A stretch of 11,216 bases of DNA, from assembly GCA_007135435.1 (NCBI GenBank), contig SLIW01000267.1, positions 1-11,216 on the forward strand, given 5' to 3'. The position numbers and the translations under genes are program-made. Positions 1 to 5,952 of the stretch are shown piece after piece. The notes under the pieces were generated by a model. The model had not been told where the DNA came from. It searched no databases and worked only from the letters and a program-made list of their open reading frames with translations. Origin of the DNA: Natronomonas sp. (GTDB taxonomy: Archaea > Halobacteriota > Halobacteria > Halobacteriales > Haloarculaceae). Positions within the stretch are counted from its first letter, which is position 1; every line of letters starts with the position of its first letter.

Positions 1-1079
1 ACCATCGAGAAGGGGACGGTGAACTCCACCTGCTCGGCGCGATGGTGGGAGGCCGCGTAGGTCGCCGAGCCGACCGCCGGGACGAACGCCGTCGCGTCGT
101 CGACGCCTCCGTGGGCGACCCCCTCGAGGTCGAAGCGGCGCTCGTCGTCGGCGTCGATCGCCGGGTTGTCGTCGTGCATCTGGGCGTACTCGTCCTGGGG
201 GTCGAACTGGACGATCGCCGGGGCGACCTCCCGGTCGCCGACGGGGTAGCGGCGGTCGTCGGCGAGGTACTGCCGGAGCACGTTCTTGGCGGCGTGGGTC
301 TTGCCGGACCCCGTCCCGCCGGCGACGAGGGTGTGGCGGAACACCAGCGGGTCGCCCGACGCGTAGTCGTCGGTCAGCCGGTAGTCGATCGTCGGCGGGG
401 ACGCCGCCGTCCGGACCTTCTCGCCGCCCACCGCGAGGTGGCCGAGGAAGACGCCCTCCTCCGGGATCTTCAGCCCGGTCTTGATCTCCGTGGGGTCCTC
501 GGCGCGCCGGAGGACCGTCTCCGGCTTGGGGACCCGGTCGGTCATCCGCCGTCGCAGCTCGCCGCGCTCCGTGTACAGGACCGCGACGGGCTCGAGCGTG
601 GCGATGAACTTGTAGTCCTCCTCGTCGATGCCGTCACTGCGCATCGCCCGCCGGGCGTGGATCTCCGTGGCGTCGTCGGCGCGGAACTCCTGGGCGTACT
701 CCAGCGCGGTGATCCGACAGAACAGCATCTCGCCGTCGGGGTACGACGCCAGGAGGTAGCTGCCGATGCGGACCTCCGAGCGGTTCTGAACCGTGACGTA
801 CGCGCGGAGGCAGGTCTCGTCGGCCTCCTCGCCGACCACGAGCCCCTCGGAGGCCGATAGCGTCCCGATGCCGCGGTCGACGCCGGCGGGCGTGGCCTGT
901 ACGGGCTCGAACCCGGCACCTGCGTCGGTGCGGCCGGTGCCGCTCCCCCGGCCGTCTGGCTCGGTCCCGTCGTTGGGTGAACCCCCGTCGTCGGTCCCGA
1001 TGGCCGCCTCGCCCGGTTCGTCGTCGGCCGCCGGATCGTCGTCCGGGTCGTGGTCGGCGAAGTCACCCAGGTCGGACAT
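1..1079 (-). CDS. HerA-like ATP-binding protein (HAS-barrel + DUF87 ATPase), 3' end outside window
   Basis: Partial gene: 359 codons are visible from the ATG at 1079, and the frame is still open at the left edge. Residues 1-60 are an acidic, low-complexity leader rich in D, G and E. Residues about 68-170 resemble the HAS-barrel (segments VQNRSEVRIGSYLL and EMLFCRITALEYAQEF). The Walker A loop is GGTGSGKT at 254-261 with K260, followed by the HerA/VirB4-type strand AIVQFDPQDEY (about 288-298). Walker B and the arginine finger would lie outside the window. Known members are hexameric DNA translocases; archaeal HerA works with the nuclease NurA in end resection. Whether this one is HerA proper or one of the several haloarchaeal HerA paralogues cannot be decided here. 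The start is supported by an A/T box (TTTTTA on the minus strand, plus-strand 1104-1109) about 27 nt upstream, which fits a leaderless mRNA. Confidence 0.88.
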   Translation of the reverse strand, partial: MSDLGDFADHDPDDDPAADDEPGEAAIGTDDGGSPNDGTEPDGRGSGTGRTDAGAGFEPVQATPAGVDRGIGTLSASEGLVVGEEADETCLRAYVTVQNRSEVRIGSYLLASYPDGEMLFCRITALEYAQEFRADDATEIHARRAMRSDGIDEEDYKFIATLEPVAVLYTERGELRRRMTDRVPKPETVLRRAEDPTEIKTGLKIPEEGVFLGHLAVGGEKVRTAASPPTIDYRLTDDYASGDPLVFRHTLVAGGTGSGKTHAAKNVLRQYLADDRRYPVGDREVAPAIVQFDPQDEYAQMHDDNPAIDADDERRFDLEGVAHGGVDDATAFVPAVGSATYAASHHRAEQVEFTVPFSM

Positions 1080-1103
1080 GTCCGAGGTGTTCCCTGCAGG
1101 CGG

Positions 1104-1109
1104 TAAAAA
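1104..1109 (-). promoter_or_regulatory. TATA-like box of the HerA-like gene
   Basis: The minus strand reads TTTTTA here, centred about 27 nt before the ATG at 1079, in otherwise GC-rich DNA. That is the usual distance from an archaeal TATA box to the transcription start, so transcription probably begins at or next to the start codon. Confidence 0.55.
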
Positions 1110-1210
1110 GGTGCCCGTCGCGCCGGTCGATACGCTCGGGGCCATACTTCAGATTCCCCGGGTGGCATCGTCCTGATAGTACGGCACCCACGGCCGTGGC
1201 CCGTCACAAA

Positions 1211-1216
1211 GTATAA
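1211..1216 (+). promoter_or_regulatory. TATA-like box of the GNAT gene
   Basis: The sequence GTATAA lies 26-31 nt before the ATG at 1242 and is preceded by an A-rich CACAAA that could be the BRE. The in-frame ATG at 1227 is only about 13 nt from the box, too close for a leaderless start, so 1242 is preferred. Confidence 0.6.
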
Positions 1217-1241
1217 CCCGACGGTTATGGTACGTTCACAC

Positions 1242-1730
1242 ATGACGATCCGTCACGCGTCGATGGAGGACGTCGACGCGATCCGCGAGGTCGCGCGCGC
1301 ATCGTGGGAGACGGACTATCCGGAGATACTGAGCCGTGAGACCGCCGAGGAGGGCGTCGACGAGTGGTACAGCCCCGAGCAGCTCCGCAGGACGCTGACC
1401 GAGCCGTGGACGGTCATCGTGGTGGCCGAGACCGAGGGGGCCGTCGACGGGTTCGCCCACGCCATGGTCGACGGCGACGACGGCGTCGTCATGCGCCTGT
1501 ACGTCCACCCGGACCGGAGGCGGGAGGGGCTCGGCCGCCGGCTCTTCGCGGAGACGCGCGAGGCGCTCCTGGACGAGGGCGTCGACCGCATCGAGGCGAT
1601 GGTCCTCGCCGAGAACGACCCCGGCAACGAGTTCTACGCCGACCTCGGCTTCGAACGCGCCGACCAGGGACAGACGCGGATCGGGGGACAGTCGTTCCCC
1701 GAGAACCGGTACGTCATGACGGTCGAGTGA
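1242..1730 (+). CDS. GNAT family N-acetyltransferase
   Basis: A 162-residue protein, a normal size for a single-domain GNAT enzyme, which moves the acetyl group of acetyl-CoA to an amine. The first strand and helix (TIRHASMEDVDAI) match the family opening. The conserved core is VVMRLYVHPDRRREGLGRRL (82-101). Within it, R94-R-E-G-L-G99 is the pyrophosphate-binding loop (motif A, R/Q-x-x-G-x-G/A). The C-terminal motif B-like piece NEFYADLGFERA (129-140) follows. The acceptor cannot be predicted; protein, small-molecule or antibiotic acetylation are all possible. The gene is divergent from the HerA-like gene and convergent, 20 bp away, with the DUF5813-type gene, so it is probably monocistronic. 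An ATG five codons upstream (1227) is open in frame, but the TATA spacing favours 1242. Confidence 0.88.
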   Translation: MTIRHASMEDVDAIREVARASWETDYPEILSRETAEEGVDEWYSPEQLRRTLTEPWTVIVVAETEGAVDGFAHAMVDGDDGVVMRLYVHPDRRREGLGRRLFAETREALLDEGVDRIEAMVLAENDPGNEFYADLGFERADQGQTRIGGQSFPENRYVMTVE

Positions 1731-1750
1731 GACCGCCGGCCGGCGCTGGG

Positions 1751-2344
1751 TTACATCGGCATCGGCCCGCGCCCCGCGCCGTCCTCCCTTCGGTCGTCTT
1801 CCCCGTCTTCTCCGTCCTCCTCGTTCTCGTGGTCGCCCCCAGACGCGTCCGGTGCCTGCGTCGCCCGCGAGAGCAGGTCCGAGACCGGTGGACCGTACTC
1901 GTAGCCCGGGACGATCCCCTCGACGTAGGTGCCCTCCGTGTACTCGGTCATGGCCTTGGCGATCGCCGGTGCGCGGTCGGCGTTCCCGTACCGGAAGACG
2001 AAGACGGCGACCGCGTCGCCCGCCTCCTCGAAGACCCGGTGATCGTCGAGGTGGACGTCCTCGCGGACCGCCATCGGCGCGTCCTCGAGGCGGAGGGCGT
2101 AGGTCTCGAACCACCCCTCCTCGACCGCCGGCCCGACGGCCTCCTCGGTGGCCTCCGAGAGGGTCGGCGCCCGGACCTCGAGGGTGTACTCCAGGGGCCA
2201 TCCGTCGGTCTCGGTCGCGGTCACGCGTCCCTCGAACCGCGTCGTCGTCACCTCGAACCACGCGCCGTCCCGCTCGAACGCCTCGTGGGACTCGAAGGCC
2301 CGCTCGGCCCGCTCCGGGAGCTGGCGCCGCACCTCGTCGGTCAT
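1751..2344 (-). CDS. Haloarchaeal DUF5813-like protein of unknown function
   Basis: A 197-residue acidic, soluble protein with no signal peptide or membrane segment. The opening MTDEVRRQLPERAERAFESH and the strand-rich core (about 27-118, for example WFEVTTTRFEGRVTATETD and DAVAVFVFRYGN) look like the haloarchaeal family I know as DUF5813. That assignment is from memory of the family's appearance, not from a search. Residues 120-160 form a second conserved-looking part (IAKAMTEYTEGTYVEGIVPG). The last 35 residues are a low-complexity acidic tail (DHENEEDGEDGEDDRRED) ending in GPMPM and are probably disordered. No catalytic motif is visible, and the tail has no fixed function I can name. The ATG at 2344 has a TTTT box about 28 nt upstream, fitting a leaderless transcript. 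Confidence 0.78.
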   Translation of the reverse strand: MTDEVRRQLPERAERAFESHEAFERDGAWFEVTTTRFEGRVTATETDGWPLEYTLEVRAPTLSEATEEAVGPAVEEGWFETYALRLEDAPMAVREDVHLDDHRVFEEAGDAVAVFVFRYGNADRAPAIAKAMTEYTEGTYVEGIVPGYEYGPPVSDLLSRATQAPDASGGDHENEEDGEDGEDDRREDGAGRGPMPM

Positions 2345-2370
2345 CGTTCCCGGCTAGGTCGGTGGCCGTG

Positions 2371-2374
2371 AAAA
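2371..2374 (-). promoter_or_regulatory. TATA-like box of the DUF5813-like gene
   Basis: The minus strand reads CCTTTTCA around this T-run, centred about 28 nt before the ATG at 2344. It is a weak box by composition but sits at the same distance as the boxes of the other single genes in the window. Confidence 0.45.
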
Positions 2375-2446
2375 GGTCATCGCGAGCGGGTTGTGGGCGA
2401 TGTCGGTGGTGGTAGCCTGGGTCGTTCTTTTGGGACGTTCCGCTCC

Positions 2447-2667
2447 CGCCTCCCTGCTCACGGTTCGCTTGTCTCACGATTCGCTTGTCTCACGGCTCCT
2501 TACGGTCCACGGCTCACTTCGTTCACCGCTCCCCTCGAGGCGACTTCGTCGCCTCGCAGTCGCCGTTCGACTTCCGGAGGCGCTCACTCCGTTCGCGCCT
2601 CCCTGCTCACGGTTCGCTACGCTCACCGTTCGCATATTCGAGACCGCTCGCTTCGCTCGCGGTCTCG
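2447..2667. repeat. Array of short palindromes and direct repeats downstream of tRNA-Leu
   Basis: The 326 bp between the DUF5813-like start and the tRNA (2345-2670) hold no convincing gene but are packed with repeats. Three clear hairpins can be drawn: 2536-2556 (9-bp stem, 3-nt loop), 2576-2602 (8-bp stem) and 2639-2667 (9-bp stem, 11-nt loop). A shorter 5-bp stem pairs 2609-2613 with 2625-2629. A core of the form GYTCRCTNCGYTC recurs at 2512-2524, 2582-2594, 2612-2624 and 2646-2658, with related copies at 2463-2475, 2479-2491 and 2540-2552. A perfect 23-bp direct repeat joins 2447-2469 and 2596-2618, and a 16-bp unit is tandem at 2458-2473/2474-2489. Hairpins of this GCTCGCTTCGCTC type are, to my knowledge, frequent between haloarchaeal genes. 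Their role (transcript 3' ends, recombination debris or a mobile repeat) is not established by what is seen here. Confidence 0.8.
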
Positions 2668-2670
2668 CAA

Positions 2671-2755
2671 TGCGAGGGGAGGGATTCGAACCCACGGACC
2701 CCTACGGGAGCGGATCTTAAGTCCGCCGCCTTTGTCCAGACTCGGCCACCCTCGC
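2671..2755 (-). tRNA. trnL: tRNA-Leu (anticodon UAA)
   Basis: An 85-nt type II tRNA can be folded by hand. The acceptor stem GCGAGGG (2749-2755) pairs fully with CCCTCGC (2672-2678), with discriminator A at 2671. The D-stem is GCC/GGC. The anticodon stem 2722-2726/2710-2714 encloses the loop CTTAAGA, with anticodon UAA at 2717-2719. A 14-nt variable arm (CCC-GTA-GGG core) marks it as leucine class. The T-loop is TTCGAAT at 2684-2690. In the T-stem the second pair from the outside is a U-U mismatch (positions 50 and 64). CCA is not encoded and there is no intron. It reads UUA, and by wobble UUG, both rare codons in such GC-rich genomes. A TTTT box 27-30 nt upstream (2782-2785) is a plausible promoter. 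Confidence 0.95.
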
Positions 2756-2781
2756 GCGTCCTGCCCTCGGACCCTCGCGGG

Positions 2782-2785
2782 AAAA
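2782..2785 (-). promoter_or_regulatory. TATA-like box of tRNA-Leu
   Basis: The minus strand reads ACCACTTTTCCC, with the T-run centred about 28 nt before the 5' end of the mature tRNA. Spacing and orientation fit an archaeal tRNA promoter with little or no 5' leader. Confidence 0.5.
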
Positions 2786-2870
2786 GTGGTTTCGGTTGGC
2801 CAGACCACCCACCCGACCTACCACCGGTCCGCCCGACGCGACCCGATCCGGTTCGACGCCCTTCGAACAG

Positions 2871-2876
2871 GTTTTA
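2871..2876 (+). promoter_or_regulatory. TATA-like box of the membrane zinc-ribbon gene
   Basis: GTTTTA, preceded by CGAACAG, is centred about 27 nt before the ATG at 2901. It supports that ATG over the in-frame ATG at 2796, which lies upstream of this promoter. Confidence 0.55.
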
Positions 2877-2900
2877 CGCCACCCAGTCCAACGCGGCGAC

Positions 2901-3794
2901 ATGTCTGGCCTGGCAGGGAACGCCCTCGACCGACTGCGGCGACCGGAGTACACCGGCGAGAACCGGTGTCTCCCCTGTACGATCGTCAACGCCGCCATCG
3001 CCGTGGTCGGGAGCCTGCTGGTGGGCCTGCTCTGGCCCGTTCTCGGCGCGGTATTCCTCGTCGGCGCCGCCTTCCTCATCTACGTTCGTGGCTACCTGGT
3101 TCCGGGCACGCCGGAGCTGACGAAGCGGTACCTCCCGCAGTCCATCCTCAGGCGGTTCGACCACCACCCGGCAGCCCGGTCCGAGGAGCGGGCGGATGAC
3201 GAACCTGAGTGGGAGACGCTGAAGAAGGTACAGCACGAGCGCGAGCACGCCGTCGACGCCGAGTCGTTCCTCGTCGAGGTGGGCGCGGTCGACCCGGACG
3301 CCGACCGTACGCTCCAGTCCGCGTTCGCCGACGAGGTCGACCGCCGGATGGCCGCGTATCGCTCGTCGTCGGTCTCCCCCGAGGCGGTGGCGGACCTCTT
3401 CCAGGTCTCGCCGGACGGCCTGGCGTTCGAGGACCGCGAGTACCCCGCCATGAAGGTCGGCGTCCGGATACGGAAGTGGCCCTCGGAGGGCGCGCTCGTC
3501 TCGGACGTCGCCGTCCACGAGGCCCTCGCCGACCTGACCGACCGCTGGCTGGAGGTCCCCCTGGAGCAGCGCGTGGACATCCTCGAGACGCTCCGGACGT
3601 ACCTCGACCACTGTCCGCACTGCGGTGGCGACCTCGCGTTCCACGACGAGACGGTCGACTCCTGCTGTGGCCGCTACGAGGTCGCCGTTTTCGGGTGCGT
3701 CGACTGCGAGGAACGCCTCGCCGAGTTCGACCCGGCGCTGGTCGACGCCGACCCGACCGCGACGGGTATCGTCCCCGACCTCGACCAGCGCTGA
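2901..3794 (+). CDS. Membrane-anchored protein with C-terminal zinc-ribbon-like Cys cluster, unknown function
   Basis: A 297-residue protein I do not recognise as a named family. A Cys pair, RCLPC (C23, C26), comes just before two hydrophobic stretches (about 28-44 and 47-63) that look like a membrane hairpin. An acidic soluble region follows from about 90 to 230. The C-terminal end has CPHC (C238, C241), CC (C255, C256) and CVDC (C266, C269), a pattern like a zinc ribbon with extra cysteines. The N-terminal CxxC could bind metal with the others or stand alone. The segment FEDREYPAMKVGVRIRKWPSE (about 176-196) breaks the acidic trend. By the positive-inside rule, the flanking arginines suggest that both ends are cytoplasmic. 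I chose the ATG at 2901 because of the TATA box at 2871; the open frame reaches back to 2796 but that part reads as non-coding. It converges on the BsuPI-like gene, so it is probably transcribed alone. Confidence 0.8.
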   Translation: MSGLAGNALDRLRRPEYTGENRCLPCTIVNAAIAVVGSLLVGLLWPVLGAVFLVGAAFLIYVRGYLVPGTPELTKRYLPQSILRRFDHHPAARSEERADDEPEWETLKKVQHEREHAVDAESFLVEVGAVDPDADRTLQSAFADEVDRRMAAYRSSSVSPEAVADLFQVSPDGLAFEDREYPAMKVGVRIRKWPSEGALVSDVAVHEALADLTDRWLEVPLEQRVDILETLRTYLDHCPHCGGDLAFHDETVDSCCGRYEVAVFGCVDCEERLAEFDPALVDADPTATGIVPDLDQR

Positions 3795-3909
3795 CCGGGT
3801 CCCGCCGGAGCAGCGGCCGTGCTCGTCTTCGGGGGTGGATCATCGGACTGATTGCTCGAATCTGCTCCTACCCGGTATTAGTCGAACCGGCGCCATGTGG
3901 ACGGCACCC

Positions 3910-4455
3910 TCACTCGGGGACGACGCGGAAGGTGGCCTCGTCGTACAGTCCCTTCCCAGGGGAGTCGACGACGTTGAGGCCGGCTCCGATGGTGTGCTCG
4001 CCCACCGTGGCCTGTTCCCACTCGTCGTCGGAGACCCGGAACATCTGGTCCCACCGCTTGCGGTAGCGCTTGCGTTCGCCACGGTCGAACGTGATGGCGT
4101 CGTCGCCGGCCGGTGGATCGTGCAGCGGGAAGTGGGAGGCGTCGCGATGTCCGTCGACGTTCCAGGTCCACTGGATCGCGGACTCGGTCGGGATCACGAC
4201 CGGGAACGGCATCGCGTTCTTCATCGTGACCTGGAAGGGGACCGGGGAGCCGGCGGTGAACTCGGTGGCGGGGACCGAGACGTCCACGGAGATCGACCGG
4301 TGGCGGACCCACCCGGGGAGGACGGCACTCGTGATCGCCGCCGAGGGGATGGATCGCGCGGCCTGCGGCCGGACGTCGTCGTCGTCCCGCTCGTTGGGCG
4401 AGAAGGGGGCGTCGGTGTCCCGGTGGAGTGCGTCCGATTCGTAGATCCGCCGCAT
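3910..4455 (-). CDS. BsuPI-like beta-sandwich domain protein
   Basis: A 181-residue soluble protein without signal peptide or membrane span. The first 55 residues are charged (RRIYESDALHRDTDAPF, then NERDDDD) and look like a haloarchaeal family-specific leader. Residues about 55-180 read as an immunoglobulin-like sandwich: SISVDVSVPATEFTAGSPVP, FQVTMKNAMPFPVVIPT, IQWTWNVDG, FDRGERKRYRKRWDQ, then VGEHTIGAGLNV. That order (tryptophan-rich strand, F-x-x-G-E turn, a basic W-containing strand, a late G-x-H/Y strand) resembles BsuPI, the intracellular proteinase inhibitor domain; this is by eye, not by search. Known BsuPI inhibits serine proteases in Bacillus, but most relatives are uncharacterised. 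The ATG at 4455 is chosen over a TTG at 4482 because the TTTT box at 4481-4484 lies about 27 nt upstream. It is downstream of and co-directional with the peptide transporter operon but has its own promoter-like box. Confidence 0.72.
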   Translation of the reverse strand: MRRIYESDALHRDTDAPFSPNERDDDDVRPQAARSIPSAAITSAVLPGWVRHRSISVDVSVPATEFTAGSPVPFQVTMKNAMPFPVVIPTESAIQWTWNVDGHRDASHFPLHDPPAGDDAITFDRGERKRYRKRWDQMFRVSDDEWEQATVGEHTIGAGLNVVDSPGKGLYDEATFRVVPE

Positions 4456-4480
4456 CACGAGAGCGTCGTCTCGTGTGGCC

Positions 4481-4484
4481 AAAA
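4481..4484 (-). promoter_or_regulatory. TATA-like box of the BsuPI-like gene
   Basis: The minus strand reads GCTTTTGG, centred about 27 nt before the ATG at 4455. It overlaps the alternative TTG start at 4482, which argues against that start and for independent transcription from the upstream transporter operon. Confidence 0.5.
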
Positions 4485-4541
4485 GCGTTCGGTTCGTGCT
4501 GCGGCGACCGACGACGTCGCCCGGGAGAACGGGGTGGTCGC

Positions 4542-4587
4542 GTCGTTCAATCGTCCGCCGTCGAGTCGTTCAGTCGTCCGCCGTCGC
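4542..4587. repeat. 23-bp tandem duplication covering the dppF stop codon
   Basis: Units 4542-4564 and 4565-4587 are adjacent and match at all but one of the first 22 positions (A4550 versus G4573), with a second difference at the last base. The dppF stop (4570-4572) lies in the second unit, so the first unit is a copy of the gene end lying just downstream of it. Confidence 0.9.
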
Positions 4588-5952
4588 GTCCTCTTGTTCC
4601 CCAGTGATCGATCTGGTGCGTGCGTGAGCGAACTCGTCCTGCTGCAGCAGACACGCGATGCGGTGGGTGTCGCTGGTCTCGACCGCTGGTGGATTCTGAC
4701 GCTCACACGGCGACTCGAAGGCGGCCTCGAGGTGCTCGCTCGCCGCCGGGATGTCGCCGGCGTGGAGCTCGTCGATCGCGTCCGAGACGACGTCCTCGAC
4801 GGCCGGCGTCATCCGATCCGGCAACCCGAACTCCTGTCTGACGAGGCCGTCGAGCTCCTCCCGCGACACGGTGGCCGGATCGACCACCTCGAGGTCGTCC
4901 TCGTCGGTCGCCGCGACCGCCGTGAGCGACTCGAGCTCCTCGGCGCCGCGGACGCGGAGCTTGAAGTTCATGATCGAGCGCCAGTCGTCCTGGTCGATGT
5001 CGTAGCCCTCGGGCTGGATCACCCGCGGACACCGCGTGTGGAACCGACAGCCCGACGGCGGGTCGAGCGGCGAGGGCACGGTCCCCGACAGGAGGATCCG
5101 GTCGCCCTCCCAGAGGGGGTCCGGCTCCGGGATGGCGGAGAGCAGCGCCTCCGCGTAGGGGTGGTACGGCGGCGAGAACACCTCCTCGGTGGTCCCGATC
5201 TCGGCGATCTCTCCGAGGTACATCACCGCGACCCGGTCGGAGATGTGCTCGACGACGCTCAGGTCGTGGGCGATGAAGACGTACGAGAGGCCGAACTCGT
5301 CCTGGAGGTCCTCGAGCAGGTTGAGGATCTGGGCCTGGACGCTCACGTCGAGGGCGCTCACCGGCTCGTCGCAGACGATGACCTCGGGGTCGACCGCGAG
5401 CGCGCGGGCGATCCCGATCCGCTGGCGCTGGCCCCCGGAGAACTCGTGGGGGTACCGGTGGGCATGACTCGCGTTCAGCCCGACGGTCTCGAGTAGCTCG
5501 TGGATGCGGTCGGTCCGCTCGCGGCCCGTCGCGATGCCGTGGATGTCGAGCGGCTCGCCGATGATGTCGCCCACCGTGAGCCGGGGGTTCAGGCTCGAGT
5601 AGGGATCCTGGAAGATGTACTGGAGGTCCTTCCGGAGGTCCCGGAGCCGCGAGCTCGAGGCGGCGGTGAGGTCCTCGCCGCGGTAGTACACCGTGCCGGC
5701 GGTCGGCTCGATCAGCCGCAGGAGCGTCCTGCCAAGCGTCGTCTTGCCGCAGCCGCTCTCGCCGACGACGCCGAGCGTCTCGCCCTCGTAGAGCTCGAGG
5801 CTCACGTCGTCGACCGCCTTGACCCAGGAGGTCCGGCCGAGCAGGTTGTCGATGAACCCCTCGCTGGCGTCGAAGTGCTTCGTGAGCCCCTCCGCGCGGA
5901 GGATGGGCTCGCCCGTCGGGTCGGTCGTCGAGCTCCCTTTCGGGTCAGTCAT
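4570..5952 (-). CDS. dppF: Peptide/nickel-type ABC transporter ATP-binding protein, DppF/OppF type
   Basis: Cytoplasmic ATPase subunit of the peptide importer, 460 residues; bacterial relatives are usually about 320-340. The ABC motifs are all present: Walker A GESGCGKTT (64-72, K70), Q-loop Q115 in FQDPYSSLNPR, signature FSGGQRQR (171-178), Walker B VIVCDEP (191-197, E196) and H-loop H229. The KAVDDVSLELYEGETLGVVG opening and the NPR after the Q-loop are typical of the DppF rather than the DppD branch. The extra length is in the C-terminal oligopeptide-transporter domain. C302 and C308 (GCRFHTRCP) are separated by about 107 residues from C416 and C434, where relatives have only a few residues. 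The insert is acidic and mostly helical-looking. It is last in the operon, 63 bp after dppD, and the gap holds the start-site repeats. A GGGAG lies just before the ATG. Confidence 0.95.
   Translation of the reverse strand: MTDPKGSSTTDPTGEPILRAEGLTKHFDASEGFIDNLLGRTSWVKAVDDVSLELYEGETLGVVGESGCGKTTLGRTLLRLIEPTAGTVYYRGEDLTAASSSRLRDLRKDLQYIFQDPYSSLNPRLTVGDIIGEPLDIHGIATGRERTDRIHELLETVGLNASHAHRYPHEFSGGQRQRIGIARALAVDPEVIVCDEPVSALDVSVQAQILNLLEDLQDEFGLSYVFIAHDLSVVEHISDRVAVMYLGEIAEIGTTEEVFSPPYHPYAEALLSAIPEPDPLWEGDRILLSGTVPSPLDPPSGCRFHTRCPRVIQPEGYDIDQDDWRSIMNFKLRVRGAEELESLTAVAATDEDDLEVVDPATVSREELDGLVRQEFGLPDRMTPAVEDVVSDAIDELHAGDIPAASEHLEAAFESPCERQNPPAVETSDTHRIACLLQQDEFAHARTRSITGEQEDATADD

Noticed and set aside
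1227..1241. Upstream ATG for the GNAT gene
   Set aside because: It is only about 13 nt from the TATA-like box, whereas the ATG at 1242 is at the distance expected for a leaderless start and begins with the usual family strand.
542..1243. 233-codon minus-strand frame overlapping the start of the HerA-like gene
   Set aside because: It is another frame of the HerA-like coding region, Arg/Pro/Thr-rich, and lacks any motif; the Walker A containing frame is the real one.
2391..3199. Open frames across the tRNA with translations such as GGIRTHGP or GFEPTDPYGSGS
   Set aside because: These are well-known false proteins read from the reverse complement of type II tRNA genes.
3795..3909. Possible small RNA or terminator between the two convergent genes
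   Set aside because: I searched for C/D-box motifs, a strong hairpin and a T-run on either strand and found only a weak CCGG-flanked stem, not enough to call.
3625..5496. 623-codon plus-strand open frame from within the zinc-ribbon gene through dppF
   Set aside because: It crosses a real gene in another frame and two antisense genes; composition changes with each underlying gene, so it is a shadow.
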